A stretch of 64,000 bases of DNA from contig JABFGI010000003.1 of the NCBI GenBank assembly GCA_013112535.1, positions 206,895 through 270,894 on the forward strand, read 5' to 3'. The notes beneath the pieces were generated by a model. It ran no database searches and was not told the origin of the DNA. It saw only the letters and a program-made list of their open reading frames with translations. Origin of the DNA: Pseudomonadota bacterium (lineage in GTDB: Bacteria > Pseudomonadota > Gammaproteobacteria > Eutrophobiales > Eutrophobiaceae). A program made the position numbers and the translations under genes. The first letter of the stretch is position 1. Every line of letters begins with the position of its first letter. Below are positions 1 through 8,782 of the stretch, one piece after another.

Positions 1-1
1 A

Positions 2-604
2 GCGCGTGCGATGATTAATGATTTTCCGGAAGAATATGCATTATACAAAGTTAAGGAATATACATTTAATAATATTAAACAACATAATCGTAATAAATTA
101 TTATGGCGGGATCGTAATGTTGATGGAATAAAAACCGGACATACAGAAGAAGCAGGTTACTGTCTCGTTGCTTCATCATTGAAAGATGGAATGAGATTAA
201 TTTCTGTTGTCATGGGTACCGATGGTGTTAATGCACGTGCCAAAGCCAGTCAGGCATTATTAAATTATGGCTATCGTTTTTATGAAACACATAAGTTATA
301 CAGTGCTGGTGAGTTAATAACCGGTGTTAAAATATGGAAAGCAGATGTAGATAATCTAAATCTCGGTGTGGCGGACGACATCTTTGTTACAATACCACGC
401 GGTCAATATGACAAACTGGAACCTGTGGTTGAAATTGATGATCAAGTTATTGCTCCGGTTTCTAAAGGTGAGCAAAAAGGCTTGTTAAATGTAATGTTAG
501 CAAAAGATAATCTTGTTTCAGTGCCTTTACTAGCTTTAGAAACTGTTTCCGAAGGTAGTATTATTAATAAATTAAAAGATGAAGTTCGTCTTTTATTTAA
601 TTAA
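2..604 (+). CDS. dacA: D-alanyl-D-alanine carboxypeptidase (PBP5/6 type), 5' end missing
   Basis: C-terminal part of a class A low-molecular-weight penicillin-binding protein, a periplasmic enzyme that trims the terminal D-Ala from peptidoglycan pentapeptides. The open frame runs into the window edge and the first residues (ARAMINDFPEEY) already match the interior of DacA, so the signal peptide and the SxxK and SxN motifs lie outside. The KTGHT motif (third catalytic motif) is present in VDGIKTGHTEEAGY, followed by the beta-rich PBP5 C-terminal domain and a short C-terminal segment (INKLKDEVRLLFN) that could be the amphipathic membrane anchor. It sits 8 bp before the D-amino acid aminotransferase gene, probably in one operon. 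The dacA/dacC paralogue cannot be told apart from this fragment. Confidence 0.93.
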   Translation, partial: ARAMINDFPEEYALYKVKEYTFNNIKQHNRNKLLWRDRNVDGIKTGHTEEAGYCLVASSLKDGMRLISVVMGTDGVNARAKASQALLNYGYRFYETHKLYSAGELITGVKIWKADVDNLNLGVADDIFVTIPRGQYDKLEPVVEIDDQVIAPVSKGEQKGLLNVMLAKDNLVSVPLLALETVSEGSIINKLKDEVRLLFN

Positions 605-612
605 TTTCAAGT

Positions 613-1446
613 ATGAGCTCTGTTTACATAAACGGTAAATTTAAACCGCTTGCAGAAGCATCAATCAATGTGCTTGATCGTGGCTTTACATTTGGTGATG
701 GTGTTTATGAAGTTATCCCCGTTTTCAATAGAAAAATTTTCCGCTTTGATGAACATCTCCAACGTTTGGATAATAGTTTAAAAGCTATCTATATGGATAA
801 CCCATTAAGTAAAAATGAATGGTCTGACATATTTAATCAGTTGATTGATAATTTCGAAGATAAAGATCAATCTATCTACCTGCAGATTACGCGAGGTGTT
901 AGCGAACGTGATCATGATATTTCATTAGCAGATAAACCAACTATTTTTGCTATGAGTCGCCCCATAGTGAAAAAAGATTTATCGTCAGGAATAAAAGCGA
1001 TTACCAGTGAAGATATTCGTTGGCAATATTGTGATATTAAAGCAATTACTTTATTACCCAGTGTATTGTTACGACATAGGGCAAAAGAACAAGGTGCAAA
1101 AGAAGCAATCCTGATCCGAAATGGATATGTAACAGAGGGAGCTGCGAGTAATGTATTTATGGTAGAAGGTAATACGGTTTATACACCACCAAAGAACAGA
1201 CATGTTTTGCCAGGTATAACACGTGACCTTGTGGTTGAAATCCTGAAAAGGAATGATATCAATATAATTGAAAAAACTATTGAGCTTGAGCAATTACTTA
1301 AAGCAGATGAAATCTGGATTACTAGCTCTACCTGGGAAATTGTTCCGGTTGTTGAGTTAGATGGTAGGTCTGTAGGCGAGGGTAATACCGGATTAATGTG
1401 GGAGAAAGCAAATGATTTTTATCAAGAATACAAAAGGTCAATGTAA
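613..1446 (+). CDS. dat: D-amino acid aminotransferase (class IV PLP enzyme)
   Basis: Fold-type IV PLP aminotransferase of 277 aa, likely interconverting D-alanine and D-glutamate with their 2-oxo acids. The N-terminal [15 protein letters not shown] block, the PLP lysine K143 in [12 protein letters not shown], and the EGAASNVF and LPGITRD blocks are typical of the D-alanine transaminase/BcaT/PabC superfamily, and the DIKAITLL context favours Dat over branched-chain or aminodeoxychorismate enzymes. The gene lies between dacA and queD, a common gammaproteobacterial order in which Dat links D-amino acid metabolism with wall remodelling. The ATG start at 613 lies 8 bp after the dacA stop. A branched-chain specificity is possible but less likely. 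Confidence 0.9.
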   Translation: MSSVYINGKFKPLAEASINVLDRGFTFGDGVYEVIPVFNRKIFRFDEHLQRLDNSLKAIYMDNPLSKNEWSDIFNQLIDNFEDKDQSIYLQITRGVSERDHDISLADKPTIFAMSRPIVKKDLSSGIKAITSEDIRWQYCDIKAITLLPSVLLRHRAKEQGAKEAILIRNGYVTEGAASNVFMVEGNTVYTPPKNRHVLPGITRDLVVEILKRNDINIIEKTIELEQLLKADEIWITSSTWEIVPVVELDGRSVGEGNTGLMWEKANDFYQEYKRSM

Positions 1447-1451
1447 CCAAT

Positions 1452-1808
1452 ATGGAAATCTATAAAGCTTTTACCATTGAAGCGGCGCACCGCTTACCTA
1501 ATCTACCCGATGATCATAAATGCAGTCGTTTACACGGACATTCATTCAGAATTGAAATACATGTGTCCGGTGATGTTGATGAAACGACCGGATGGGTTGT
1601 GGATTTTGCGGAGATTAGTCAGGCATTCAAACCCTTATTTGAATGTCTGGATCATCATTATCTGAATGATATTGAAGGCCTGGAAAATCCAACCAGTGAG
1701 AATCTGGCTAAATGGGTGTGGCAAAAACTTGAACCCGGCTTGCCATTATTGAGCTCTATCGTTGTACAGGAAACTTGTACTGCCGGTTGTATTTATTCGG
1801 GTGATTAA
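1452..1808 (+). CDS. queD: 6-carboxy-5,6,7,8-tetrahydropterin synthase
   Basis: A 118 aa member of the 6-pyruvoyl-tetrahydropterin synthase family. QueD converts dihydroneopterin triphosphate to 6-carboxytetrahydropterin in the queuosine (7-deazaguanine tRNA modification) pathway. Zinc ligands H13 (AAHRL) and H28/H30 (LHGHS) and the catalytic C24 are visible, as is the conserved GWVVDFAEI segment and a C-terminal VQET containing the substrate-binding Glu. Length matches bacterial QueD (about 120 aa). It follows dat by 5 bp, so the two are probably co-transcribed; the next genes are on the opposite strand and end 1 bp away. Confidence 0.95.
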   Translation: MEIYKAFTIEAAHRLPNLPDDHKCSRLHGHSFRIEIHVSGDVDETTGWVVDFAEISQAFKPLFECLDHHYLNDIEGLENPTSENLAKWVWQKLEPGLPLLSSIVVQETCTAGCIYSGD

Positions 1809-1809
1809 A

Positions 1810-2583
1810 CTAGTGTTTTATACCCGTACCTTTATTCAAAAGAATTAAAGCTATCGAAAACAAAACAACAGTAAATAAAACCAGTATTAAAAAGGCACTG
1901 CTAATATTAATGTCTGATTCGCCAAGCATGCCGTAGCGAAAGGCATTGACCATATATAAAATCGGATTTAATGCAGACACTGTTTGCCAAAATTCTGGCA
2001 GCATATCAATCGAATAAAACACACCACCTAAATAAATCAATGGTGTCAGTACAAACGTCGGTATGATCGAAATATCATCGAATTTTCTGGCAAAGATAGC
2101 GTTAATTAATCCCGCTAATGAAAATACAGTAGCGGTCATGAAGACTACGGCAACCGTTATAGGAAAGCTGTGTATTTTCAGATCTGTGAAAAAAAGTGCG
2201 ACAACGGTAACAACAGCACCGACTAAAAATCCTCTGGCAAGGCCACCTGAAACGAAACCAATAAGAATGACAATATTGGGAATAGGGGCGACTAACATTT
2301 CTTCAATATGATGTTGAAATTTCGCCCCAAAAAAAGAAGAAACTACATTGGCATATGAATTATTAATAATCGACATCATAATAATCCCTGGTGCAATGAA
2401 ATCTATATAACTAATGCCATTCATTGTGCCTATGCGCGATCCGATTAAGTTGCCGAATATAACAAAATACAACGTCATACTAATAGTTGGCGGCAGGATG
2501 GTTTGTATCCATATCCGTGTGAATCGGCTAATTTCTTTTCTTACTATGGTATAAAGGGCAATGAGCGTAGTCTGGTCAAGCAT
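1810..2583 (-). CDS. yadH: ABC-2 type transporter permease (YadH-like)
   Basis: A 257 aa inner-membrane permease with six predicted hydrophobic segments and the ABC-2 family pattern (a conserved FIAPGIIMMSIINNSYANVV block near residues 64-83). Length is essentially that of E. coli YadH. It is the second gene of a two-gene operon: its start codon lies 1 bp after the stop of the ATPase gene 2585-3508. The substrate is unknown for this family; export of a polysaccharide, lipid or drug is possible. The ATG is immediately preceded by the end of the ATPase gene, suggesting translational coupling. Confidence 0.87.
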   Translation of the reverse strand: MLDQTTLIALYTIVRKEISRFTRIWIQTILPPTISMTLYFVIFGNLIGSRIGTMNGISYIDFIAPGIIMMSIINNSYANVVSSFFGAKFQHHIEEMLVAPIPNIVILIGFVSGGLARGFLVGAVVTVVALFFTDLKIHSFPITVAVVFMTATVFSLAGLINAIFARKFDDISIIPTFVLTPLIYLGGVFYSIDMLPEFWQTVSALNPILYMVNAFRYGMLGESDINISSAFLILVLFTVVLFSIALILLNKGTGIKH

Positions 2584-2584
2584 G

Positions 2585-3508
2585 TTATTTTGCTACCTGA
2601 TTATTTTCTAATAAATCAAGAAACAATTTTTCCAGACGATTTGATTTATTCCTCATACTGCATACATTAATATTATGTGAAGAAAAAAGTTTAAAAAGAT
2701 CGTTGATGTTTTTATCTCTTGCAACTTCAACTTCAATCGTTGTCTCATCAATCAATATCGCCGTAAAGCCATTTAAGCCTGGTAATACTTTAATCGGCTT
2801 AATTAGATCAAGAACAAACGTTTCTTTACTTAAATTAGATAAAAGTTGTTTCATCGATGTGTTTTCTATAATGCTACCTTGATCAATAATAGCGATGTTC
2901 TTACATAGCATTTCTGCCTCTTCCAGATAATGAGTTGTAAGCATAATGGTGACGCCCTGTTTATTTATATCGATCAGGAAATCCCACATCGATCGTCTTA
3001 ACTCAACATCAACACCTGCTGTAGGTTCATCCAGAATTAACATTTTCGGTTCATGGACTAATGCCCTGGCGATCATCAGACGACGTTTCATGCCACCAGA
3101 TAAATTTCGGGCAGGCTCCTTAGACTTCTCTATGAGTCCAAGTTGTTTTAAATATTTTTCAGCACGTTTTAGCGCGATACTTCGTTTGATTCCATAATAG
3201 CCACCTTGATTAACGACTATATCGAGCGGTGTTTCAAATTGTGAAAAATTGATTTCTTGTGGAACGATACCTATGCAGGCTTTCGCTGCCCGTTTATCGA
3301 TATCAATATCGTGATCAAAAATTTTAACTGAACCAGAGGTCTTGTTTACCAGGCCACAAATAATTCCAATCGTCGTAGATTTACCGGCTCCATTTGGACC
3401 TAGTAATGCAAAAAAGTCACCTTTATTAATATTTAGTTCGACTTCTTTAAGTGCTACAAACTTATTTGGATAAACCTTGTTTAAATTTTTTATTTCTAAT
3501 GCTGACAT
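2585..3508 (-). CDS. yadG: ABC transporter ATP-binding protein (YadG-like)
   Basis: A 307 aa ATPase subunit of an ABC-2 exporter. Walker A GPNGAGKST (residues 37-45), signature LSGGM (136-140), Walker B LILDEPT (157-163) and a switch histidine in TTHYLEEAE are all intact. The C-terminal 90 residues form the DUF4162-like extension common in ABC-2 ATPases. Length and organisation match E. coli YadG (308 aa). Partner of the permease just downstream on the minus strand. Transported substrate unknown. Confidence 0.9.
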   Translation of the reverse strand: MSALEIKNLNKVYPNKFVALKEVELNINKGDFFALLGPNGAGKSTTIGIICGLVNKTSGSVKIFDHDIDIDKRAAKACIGIVPQEINFSQFETPLDIVVNQGGYYGIKRSIALKRAEKYLKQLGLIEKSKEPARNLSGGMKRRLMIARALVHEPKMLILDEPTAGVDVELRRSMWDFLIDINKQGVTIMLTTHYLEEAEMLCKNIAIIDQGSIIENTSMKQLLSNLSKETFVLDLIKPIKVLPGLNGFTAILIDETTIEVEVARDKNINDLFKLFSSHNINVCSMRNKSNRLEKLFLDLLENNQVAK

Positions 3509-3606
3509 ACTGAAAGAATAGAATAGGTAAACTCGATATGAAGGTTCATACCGAGTATTATAAATTGATTTGTCCCAATCTGGAACAGAGATTATTTTGT
3601 GGGTAG

Positions 3607-4464
3607 CTAGCCCTGAAGCTTTGAGATAGTTTCTTTTTGAGCTTCGCCCGTTTTGCTTAATGCCATGGCTAATACGCTGTCCCGTTTAAGTGCAAGTTTG
3701 AAATAATCTTTAGCAATTTTTATTAACCGGGTTTCGTTATCTGTCCGGACATAAGCATTTCTTTCACCGTCGCTGCCTTCAATTAATGCCTGTTCGCCGA
3801 AATAATCTCCGGGTTTAAGTCGCGCAAGAATATTGACTTTTCCACTTTCATCAATAATGAAGACTTCAACAACGCCATCCAGAATGACGTATAAATGTTC
3901 TCCATGCTCTGATTCTTTTATAATGAAATCGCCAGGGCCTACTGTTATTACTTCGGTCCAGTTCGGATAAGAGTCGAGTTCAATATCTGCAAGTGATTTA
4001 AAAAGCCGTAGGTTACGGAGTAAGTCGCGTACTTCTTGTTCCTCTTTTTTAAATTCAGGCACGGCGGTTACATCTTCCGATTCATCAATACCATCGATAT
4101 GAAGTAACACGTGTTTTTTATCAATTCGGAAAAGTTTACTTGGATGGAATGCACGAACACTGGCGTTTCTTCTGCCTTCACTGCCAGGTAATAGAGACTG
4201 TTCGCCAAAAAAATCGCCTTCGCGTAATGTAGCAATGGTGATTTCACGTCCACCGCCGCCACCTTTTATCGAAACTTCAACGGTTCCTTCCAGAATAACA
4301 TACATACAGTCGCCAATTTCTGCTTCGCGTATGATACCTTGCTTCATCCCATATTCTTCATAACCGTTATCCGGGGAATTGATTATTCCGTTTAATTCTT
4401 CATCACTAAGAGAAGAAAAAAGAGGTACTTTTCTAAGATAATCCGGTGTAATTTTGTCTGTCAT
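3607..4464 (-). CDS. Tandem cyclic nucleotide-binding domain protein
   Basis: A 285 aa cytoplasmic protein made of two cyclic nucleotide-binding (CNB) domains, about residues 13-130 and 150-275, with no output domain. Each domain carries a phosphate-binding cassette: FFGEQSLLPGSEGRRNASVR in the first and YFGEQALIEGSDGERNAYVR in the second, with the conserved Glu and Arg and a Gln after the Glu as in eukaryotic-type PKA regulatory subunits. There is no HTH, kinase or channel domain, so it may act as a cNMP-sensing adaptor. A good SD (AGGAAATAAA before ATG) supports the start. Transcribed alone; function unknown. Confidence 0.8.
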   Translation of the reverse strand: MTDKITPDYLRKVPLFSSLSDEELNGIINSPDNGYEEYGMKQGIIREAEIGDCMYVILEGTVEVSIKGGGGGREITIATLREGDFFGEQSLLPGSEGRRNASVRAFHPSKLFRIDKKHVLLHIDGIDESEDVTAVPEFKKEEQEVRDLLRNLRLFKSLADIELDSYPNWTEVITVGPGDFIIKESEHGEHLYVILDGVVEVFIIDESGKVNILARLKPGDYFGEQALIEGSDGERNAYVRTDNETRLIKIAKDYFKLALKRDSVLAMALSKTGEAQKETISKLQG

Positions 4465-4672
4465 TTTATTTCCTGAAAAAAAACTGATGTTTTTTAGATA
4501 CGTCTTTACATAATTTTAACGTGTAACGTATGTTGAATATGACCTTAATATAAAAAAATAGTGCAATTTGATACATGATGAACCATTAAATCTGATACTC
4601 ATATCACACGTTTTTAGAAAATCAGAATGTGAATAGAGAACCGTGTCACACTATTATATAAAGACTATTCAA

Positions 4673-5035
4673 TTATTTATTTTCTTCATCAGATTCGTTT
4701 GAATCAATCGTTTCTTTTTTTGTAGTTTTTTTCTTTGATATCTTTTTTCGGGTAGATTTTTTGGTTTCACTGCCTGGCCAGGGACTGAATGGAAACGGTC
4801 GTTCTTCAGATTTAAACGTAATATAGAGCAAAATTTGCGATACGTATTTATTCAAGGAATCACTAAAGTCGAGTAGCTGCTCATTTAATTCAGTAGTAAT
4901 GAGTTTCATTAGAAATTGAAAAATTACAACTAACCAGATCAGGGCGAAAAGAAAATAAAATATAACGCCGTAGATAAGAATAAACAGGCCTCGTGTCCAG
5001 ACATCAATATTTTTAGCGTTTTCTTTTATATCCAT
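4673..5035 (-). CDS. DUF4389-like small membrane protein
   Basis: A 120 aa protein with one or two hydrophobic helices (about residues 15-45) followed by an amphipathic region (KLITTELNEQLLDFSDSLNKYV) and a segment FKSEERPFPFSPWP that is characteristic of the DUF4389 family of proteobacterial membrane proteins. The last 30 residues are a low-complexity Lys/Ser/Glu-rich tail. Function unknown. It stands alone on the minus strand between the CNB protein and the ybeD-lipB-lipA cluster. Confidence 0.7.
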   Translation of the reverse strand: MDIKENAKNIDVWTRGLFILIYGVIFYFLFALIWLVVIFQFLMKLITTELNEQLLDFSDSLNKYVSQILLYITFKSEERPFPFSPWPGSETKKSTRKKISKKKTTKKETIDSNESDEENK

Positions 5036-5311
5036 AATTTATTCTCCCGATGTGAGTCTAGTAAGTAAATAGTTGACTTATTTTAGCCAAATTGCAATGA
5101 CAAAATTTTAAAATTTATATGTGACTAAAATTTTCATAATTCTTCTGTTTTTCAGTAATATGGCAACTTTTGGCATGAACATCGCTTTATATGGGGATGT
5201 GCATGTGAATATACAAGCTTAATTATCTGTATTTTTGTGAATTTAGATATCAGGTTACAGCTTCAAAATATGATAATCTTCCGTTAGAAATGAGAGAAAA
5301 AGCCCGGAAAT

Positions 5312-5584
5312 ATGCAAGAAATTGAAGAAGATACAATTATGGAATTCCCATGTCAGTTTCCTATTAAAGCAATGGGAAAAGCTGAGGAGGGGTTTGATAT
5401 TCTGGTAGTTGGAATTATCAGAAAGCATGTTGCTGATTTAACTGAAAATGCGGTGAAAAGCCGTCCCAGCAAAGAAGGAAAATTCGTGTCTGTAACAGTG
5501 ACCGTCGTAGCTGAAAATAAGCAACAACTGGATAATATTTATATTGAACTAACAGCACATGAAAAGGTGTTGTGGGCGCTGTGA
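5312..5584 (+). CDS. ybeD: YbeD-like DUF493 protein
   Basis: A 90 aa ferredoxin-fold protein of the DUF493 family, which lies beside lipB in most gammaproteobacteria. The core (MEFPCQFPIKAMG, SRPSKEGKFVSVTVTV, and the C-terminal HEKVLWAL) aligns with E. coli YbeD in outline. The start at 5312 gives a 9-residue acidic extension; ATG 5339 (MEFPCQF) is an alternative. Its last 4 bases overlap the likely lipB start (GTGA). Role unproven; an allosteric or lipoate-related function has been suggested for the family from its location. Confidence 0.88.
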   Translation: MQEIEEDTIMEFPCQFPIKAMGKAEEGFDILVVGIIRKHVADLTENAVKSRPSKEGKFVSVTVTVVAENKQQLDNIYIELTAHEKVLWAL

Positions 5585-6216
5585 GCATTAAAGTCAAAGA
5601 GTTCGGTCGGCAGGGTTATGACAGTACTTATCAAGCCATGCGAGATTTTAATGAAAAGCGTGATGCCAGCACGGTGGATGAAATCTGGTTGATGGAACAT
5701 TTTCCTGTTTATACTTTAGGTCTTTCAGATAAAACAGAACATCTTTTGAATACGGCTGATATACCGGTGATAAAAACAGACCGAGGAGGTCAAGTGACTT
5801 ATCATGGCCCCGGTCAATTAATAGCCTATTTACTTATCAATTTAAAACGGCGACCTTATACTATAAAGAAACTGGTTTCATTAATAGAATCATCTGTTAT
5901 TGAATATCTTCGTGATTTGGGATTGAATCCAGAACGAAAAGCAGGTGCGCCCGGTGTTTACATTAATGGTGAAAAAATTGCTGCTTTGGGGGTTCGTGTA
6001 AGAAAAGGCTGTACCTATCATGGGCTGGCATTAAATATCGACATGGATCTTAAACCTTTCGATGGTATTAATCCGTGTGGTTATCAGGGGCTGGTTTGCA
6101 CACAGTTAGTGAATCACATAGAAAGTATTTCAGTTGCAGAAGTAAAAGAAAAATTTATCGCTTATTTAATTAAATATTTAGATCAGTCAGGCAATATTAT
6201 GTCTGATGTAGCATAA
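5581..6216 (+). CDS. lipB: Octanoyl-ACP:protein N-octanoyltransferase
   Basis: LipB transfers octanoyl groups from acyl carrier protein to lipoyl domains. The signature [12 protein letters not shown], the catalytic Lys in NGEKIAALG and the catalytic Cys in GINPCGYQ are all present. Length about 211 aa, as expected. I prefer the GTG at 5581, which overlaps the ybeD stop as GTGA and aligns with E. coli LipB; a GTG at 5572 would add three residues. It is followed 14 bp later by lipA, so ybeD-lipB-lipA is an operon for lipoate synthesis. Confidence 0.96.
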   Translation: MSIKVKEFGRQGYDSTYQAMRDFNEKRDASTVDEIWLMEHFPVYTLGLSDKTEHLLNTADIPVIKTDRGGQVTYHGPGQLIAYLLINLKRRPYTIKKLVSLIESSVIEYLRDLGLNPERKAGAPGVYINGEKIAALGVRVRKGCTYHGLALNIDMDLKPFDGINPCGYQGLVCTQLVNHIESISVAEVKEKFIAYLIKYLDQSGNIMSDVA

Positions 6217-6230
6217 CAATAAGGAAAATC

Positions 6231-7193
6231 ATGTATCAGGATAATATACATAAACAGCCAGAGCAGGATAAACGTGGCAAGCTAAAAACAAATAAAATTC
6301 CCATTAAAGTTGTTCCTGTTGAAGGTAAGCTTCCAAGAAAACCAGAGTGGATTAAAGCAAAAGCACCAACGGATAAAAAAGTATTAAATCTTAAAAAAGT
6401 AATCCGTGAGAATAAATTACACACAGTTTGCGAAGAAGCATCTTGTCCAAATCTGGGGGAATGCTTTAGTCATGGTACGGCAACGTTCATGATTATGGGT
6501 GATATTTGTACACGACGCTGTCCCTTTTGTGATGTGGCACATGGGAAACCTTTGGCACTTGATCCGGAAGAACCGGCGAATCTGGCAAAGGCTATCAAGA
6601 AAATGGATTTGCAATATGTCGTCATTACGTCAGTTGATCGCGATGATCAACTTGATAGAGGTGCCGGGCATTTTGTTGCTTGTATAGAAAAAGTAAGGGA
6701 AGTTAGCCCGACCACGCGTATAGAAATACTGGTGCCTGACTTTCGTTCCAAGATTGATATCGCGCTGGATATCTTAAAAAAAGCGCCACCTGATGTTTTT
6801 AATCATAATCTGGAATCAATACCGCGCTTGTATGAAAAAATAAGACCCGGTGCGAACTATGATGCTTCATTATCGTTGATTAAAAAATTTAAAGAACAAA
6901 ATAATGCTGTTGCAACCAAGTCGGGTTTAATGTTGGGGCTTGGAGAAGAACTTGAAGAAGTTAAAGAAGTATTACACGATTTAAAAGATAATGGCTGCGA
7001 CATGGTTACTATTGGCCAGTACTTACAACCCAGTCGTTATCACTTGCCAGTTGAACGTTTTGTTCATCCTGATGAGTTTGAAGAACTGAAACACTATGCC
7101 GAAAGCCTGGGTTTTATGAATGTTGCCAGTGCACCTATGGTTCGTTCTTCTTATCATGCAGATATACAAGCATCAGGAAAAAATATCAGCTAG
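6231..7193 (+). CDS. lipA: Lipoyl synthase (radical SAM)
   Basis: LipA inserts two sulfurs into octanoyl-lipoyl domains. Both iron-sulfur sites are visible: the auxiliary cluster C67-C72-C78 ([13 protein letters not shown]) and the radical SAM CxxxCxxC at C93, C97, C100 (CTRRCPFC). The C-terminal RSSYHA motif carries the serine that ligates the auxiliary cluster. At 320 aa it has the usual length, including a 40-residue basic N-terminal extension. An SD-like AAGGAAAATC precedes the ATG. Cytoplasmic, downstream of lipB. Confidence 0.97.
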   Translation: MYQDNIHKQPEQDKRGKLKTNKIPIKVVPVEGKLPRKPEWIKAKAPTDKKVLNLKKVIRENKLHTVCEEASCPNLGECFSHGTATFMIMGDICTRRCPFCDVAHGKPLALDPEEPANLAKAIKKMDLQYVVITSVDRDDQLDRGAGHFVACIEKVREVSPTTRIEILVPDFRSKIDIALDILKKAPPDVFNHNLESIPRLYEKIRPGANYDASLSLIKKFKEQNNAVATKSGLMLGLGEELEEVKEVLHDLKDNGCDMVTIGQYLQPSRYHLPVERFVHPDEFEELKHYAESLGFMNVASAPMVRSSYHADIQASGKNIS

Positions 7194-7196
7194 TCT

Positions 7197-7952
7197 ATGG
7201 GTGTGTCTTTTATTGCAATAGTTAAAACTATAATTTTACCACCGGCAATAAATTTTGCTTTCATTGGTGCAGGATTATTTTTTAAGCGGACGAAAGTATT
7301 CTCTCGTTTACTTTTATATGTTGGTTCATTTTCGTTAGTTCTTTTCTGCCTACCCATCTTTTCTAGTTTTTTATTGAAGAACCTGGAAAAATATCCTGCA
7401 CTTAATCCTCCTGTAGTTGTTAATGATGAGAAGGCAATCGTAGTACTTTCAGGCGGCAGTTACGCTGATGCTAAAGAATTTGCTAAAGATACGGATGGTT
7501 CCATTACCTTGCAAAGAAATTATTACGCTTCATTTTTATACAATCAAACCGGATTACCTGTCTTGGTCACCGGAGGAGCTCTTCAGTTAGGAAACAATAC
7601 AGAAGCCGCTGTAATGAAAGAGACACTGGAAAATAGTTTTAACGTAAACGTTAAATGGCAAGAAAATAAATCTAGAAATACTGCAGAAAATGCAATTTAT
7701 TCTGTAGCTCTATTAAAAGATTCTAATATAGATTCAGTTTATTTAGTAACTCATGCCTGGCACATGCCACGGTCAGTAATGATGTTTGAGCAGCAGGGAA
7801 TTTCGGTTACTCCTGCACCAACGGTTTTTACAAATGATAATGAGAAATTTGATCTACGCGACTATATCCCTTCTGCTTCAGCCTTATATCAAACACGTAT
7901 AGCCATGCATGAATATATCGGGATTCTTTGGTATAAATTAAGATATAACTAA
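7197..7952 (+). CDS. YdcF/ElyC-like DUF218 membrane protein
   Basis: A 251 aa protein with two N-terminal transmembrane helices (about residues 5-27 and 35-60) and a DUF218 domain. Typical motifs are IVVLSGGSY, PVLVTGGALQLGNNTEAAVMK, NTAENA and VYLVTHAWHMPRSVMMFEQQG. The same domain is found in ElyC, SanA and YdcF, which act in envelope biogenesis or have unknown roles; the two-helix topology resembles ElyC/YdcF2. It begins 3 bp after lipA and probably shares its transcript. Its last bases overlap the convergent M23 peptidase gene by 4 bp. Confidence 0.85.
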   Translation: MGVSFIAIVKTIILPPAINFAFIGAGLFFKRTKVFSRLLLYVGSFSLVLFCLPIFSSFLLKNLEKYPALNPPVVVNDEKAIVVLSGGSYADAKEFAKDTDGSITLQRNYYASFLYNQTGLPVLVTGGALQLGNNTEAAVMKETLENSFNVNVKWQENKSRNTAENAIYSVALLKDSNIDSVYLVTHAWHMPRSVMMFEQQGISVTPAPTVFTNDNEKFDLRDYIPSASALYQTRIAMHEYIGILWYKLRYN

Positions 7953-8782
7953 TTTTCAACCTCAGTCAAAAAAAGCAGTGGATCTACAGTTATGTTGTTT
8001 AACATAACACTCCAATGAAGGTGTGCGCCAGTAACGCGTCCGGTTAATCCTACTTTGCCAATAATATCTCCCGCTTTTACTTTAGTGCCTTCTTCAATAC
8101 TAATACTGTCCATATGACAATACATCGTGATCAAGCCCTGGCCATGGTCGAGAAATACAGTATTGCCATTAAAGAAGTATTCGCCAGTATTAATGACAGT
8201 GCCATCAGCAGGGGCAACAATAGGCGTGCCTTTCGCTGCGGCAATATCGAGTCCACTATGTGGCTTTCTTGGTTGTTTATTAAAAAAACGTCGTAGACCA
8301 AACGGGCTACTATACGGTCCTTCTGTTGGTTTAATAAACTTTAATGGAACGTTTTCGATATTGCTCCAATGCGACTTGGCTTTAGTAATTAATTCTTTCT
8401 CTTTAATGATTCGCGACATGTCCTTTTCATTCGGATTTACTTTACGTTTATCCTTAATGGTAATGTACTGCGTTTCATAATCTTTGTTTGCAACGTCAAA
8501 TTTATAATTTGTTTCAATGCCATTGCTTCTTACATTTAAATTATGTGAACCCGCTTTTGCAGATAGAGGAATGCCAACGACTGCTTTCCAGTTATTTCTT
8601 TCTCCTACAATCATAACCTTGCGGTCATAAAATCGGGCTTCCGGTTTATCTTCTGTTTGTATTGAAATAATGGCGATGCCACCGGGCACGGTCGACTCTT
8701 TTGGAAGCTCTAGCGCATTTATTTTTAAGGACAAAAATAATAAAAAAAGACTGAGTGATAAATATAAAGAATTATTTTTCAT
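7949..8782 (-). CDS. M23 family metallopeptidase (LytM-type), secreted
   Basis: A 277 aa periplasmic endopeptidase candidate. A signal peptide (residues 1-23, hydrophobic core SLSLFLLFLSL ending at INA) is followed by a beta-domain and a C-terminal LytM domain. Zinc ligands H175 and D179 (HSGLDIA), H223 (MYCHMD) and H254/H256 (HLHW) are all conserved, so it should be catalytically active against peptidoglycan cross-bridges. It overlaps the start of xseA by 11 bp (its ATG is inside the xseA 3' end), so it is translated from the xseA transcript. Confidence 0.92.
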   Translation of the reverse strand: MKNNSLYLSLSLFLLFLSLKINALELPKESTVPGGIAIISIQTEDKPEARFYDRKVMIVGERNNWKAVVGIPLSAKAGSHNLNVRSNGIETNYKFDVANKDYETQYITIKDKRKVNPNEKDMSRIIKEKELITKAKSHWSNIENVPLKFIKPTEGPYSSPFGLRRFFNKQPRKPHSGLDIAAAKGTPIVAPADGTVINTGEYFFNGNTVFLDHGQGLITMYCHMDSISIEEGTKVKAGDIIGKVGLTGRVTGAHLHWSVMLNNITVDPLLFLTEVEN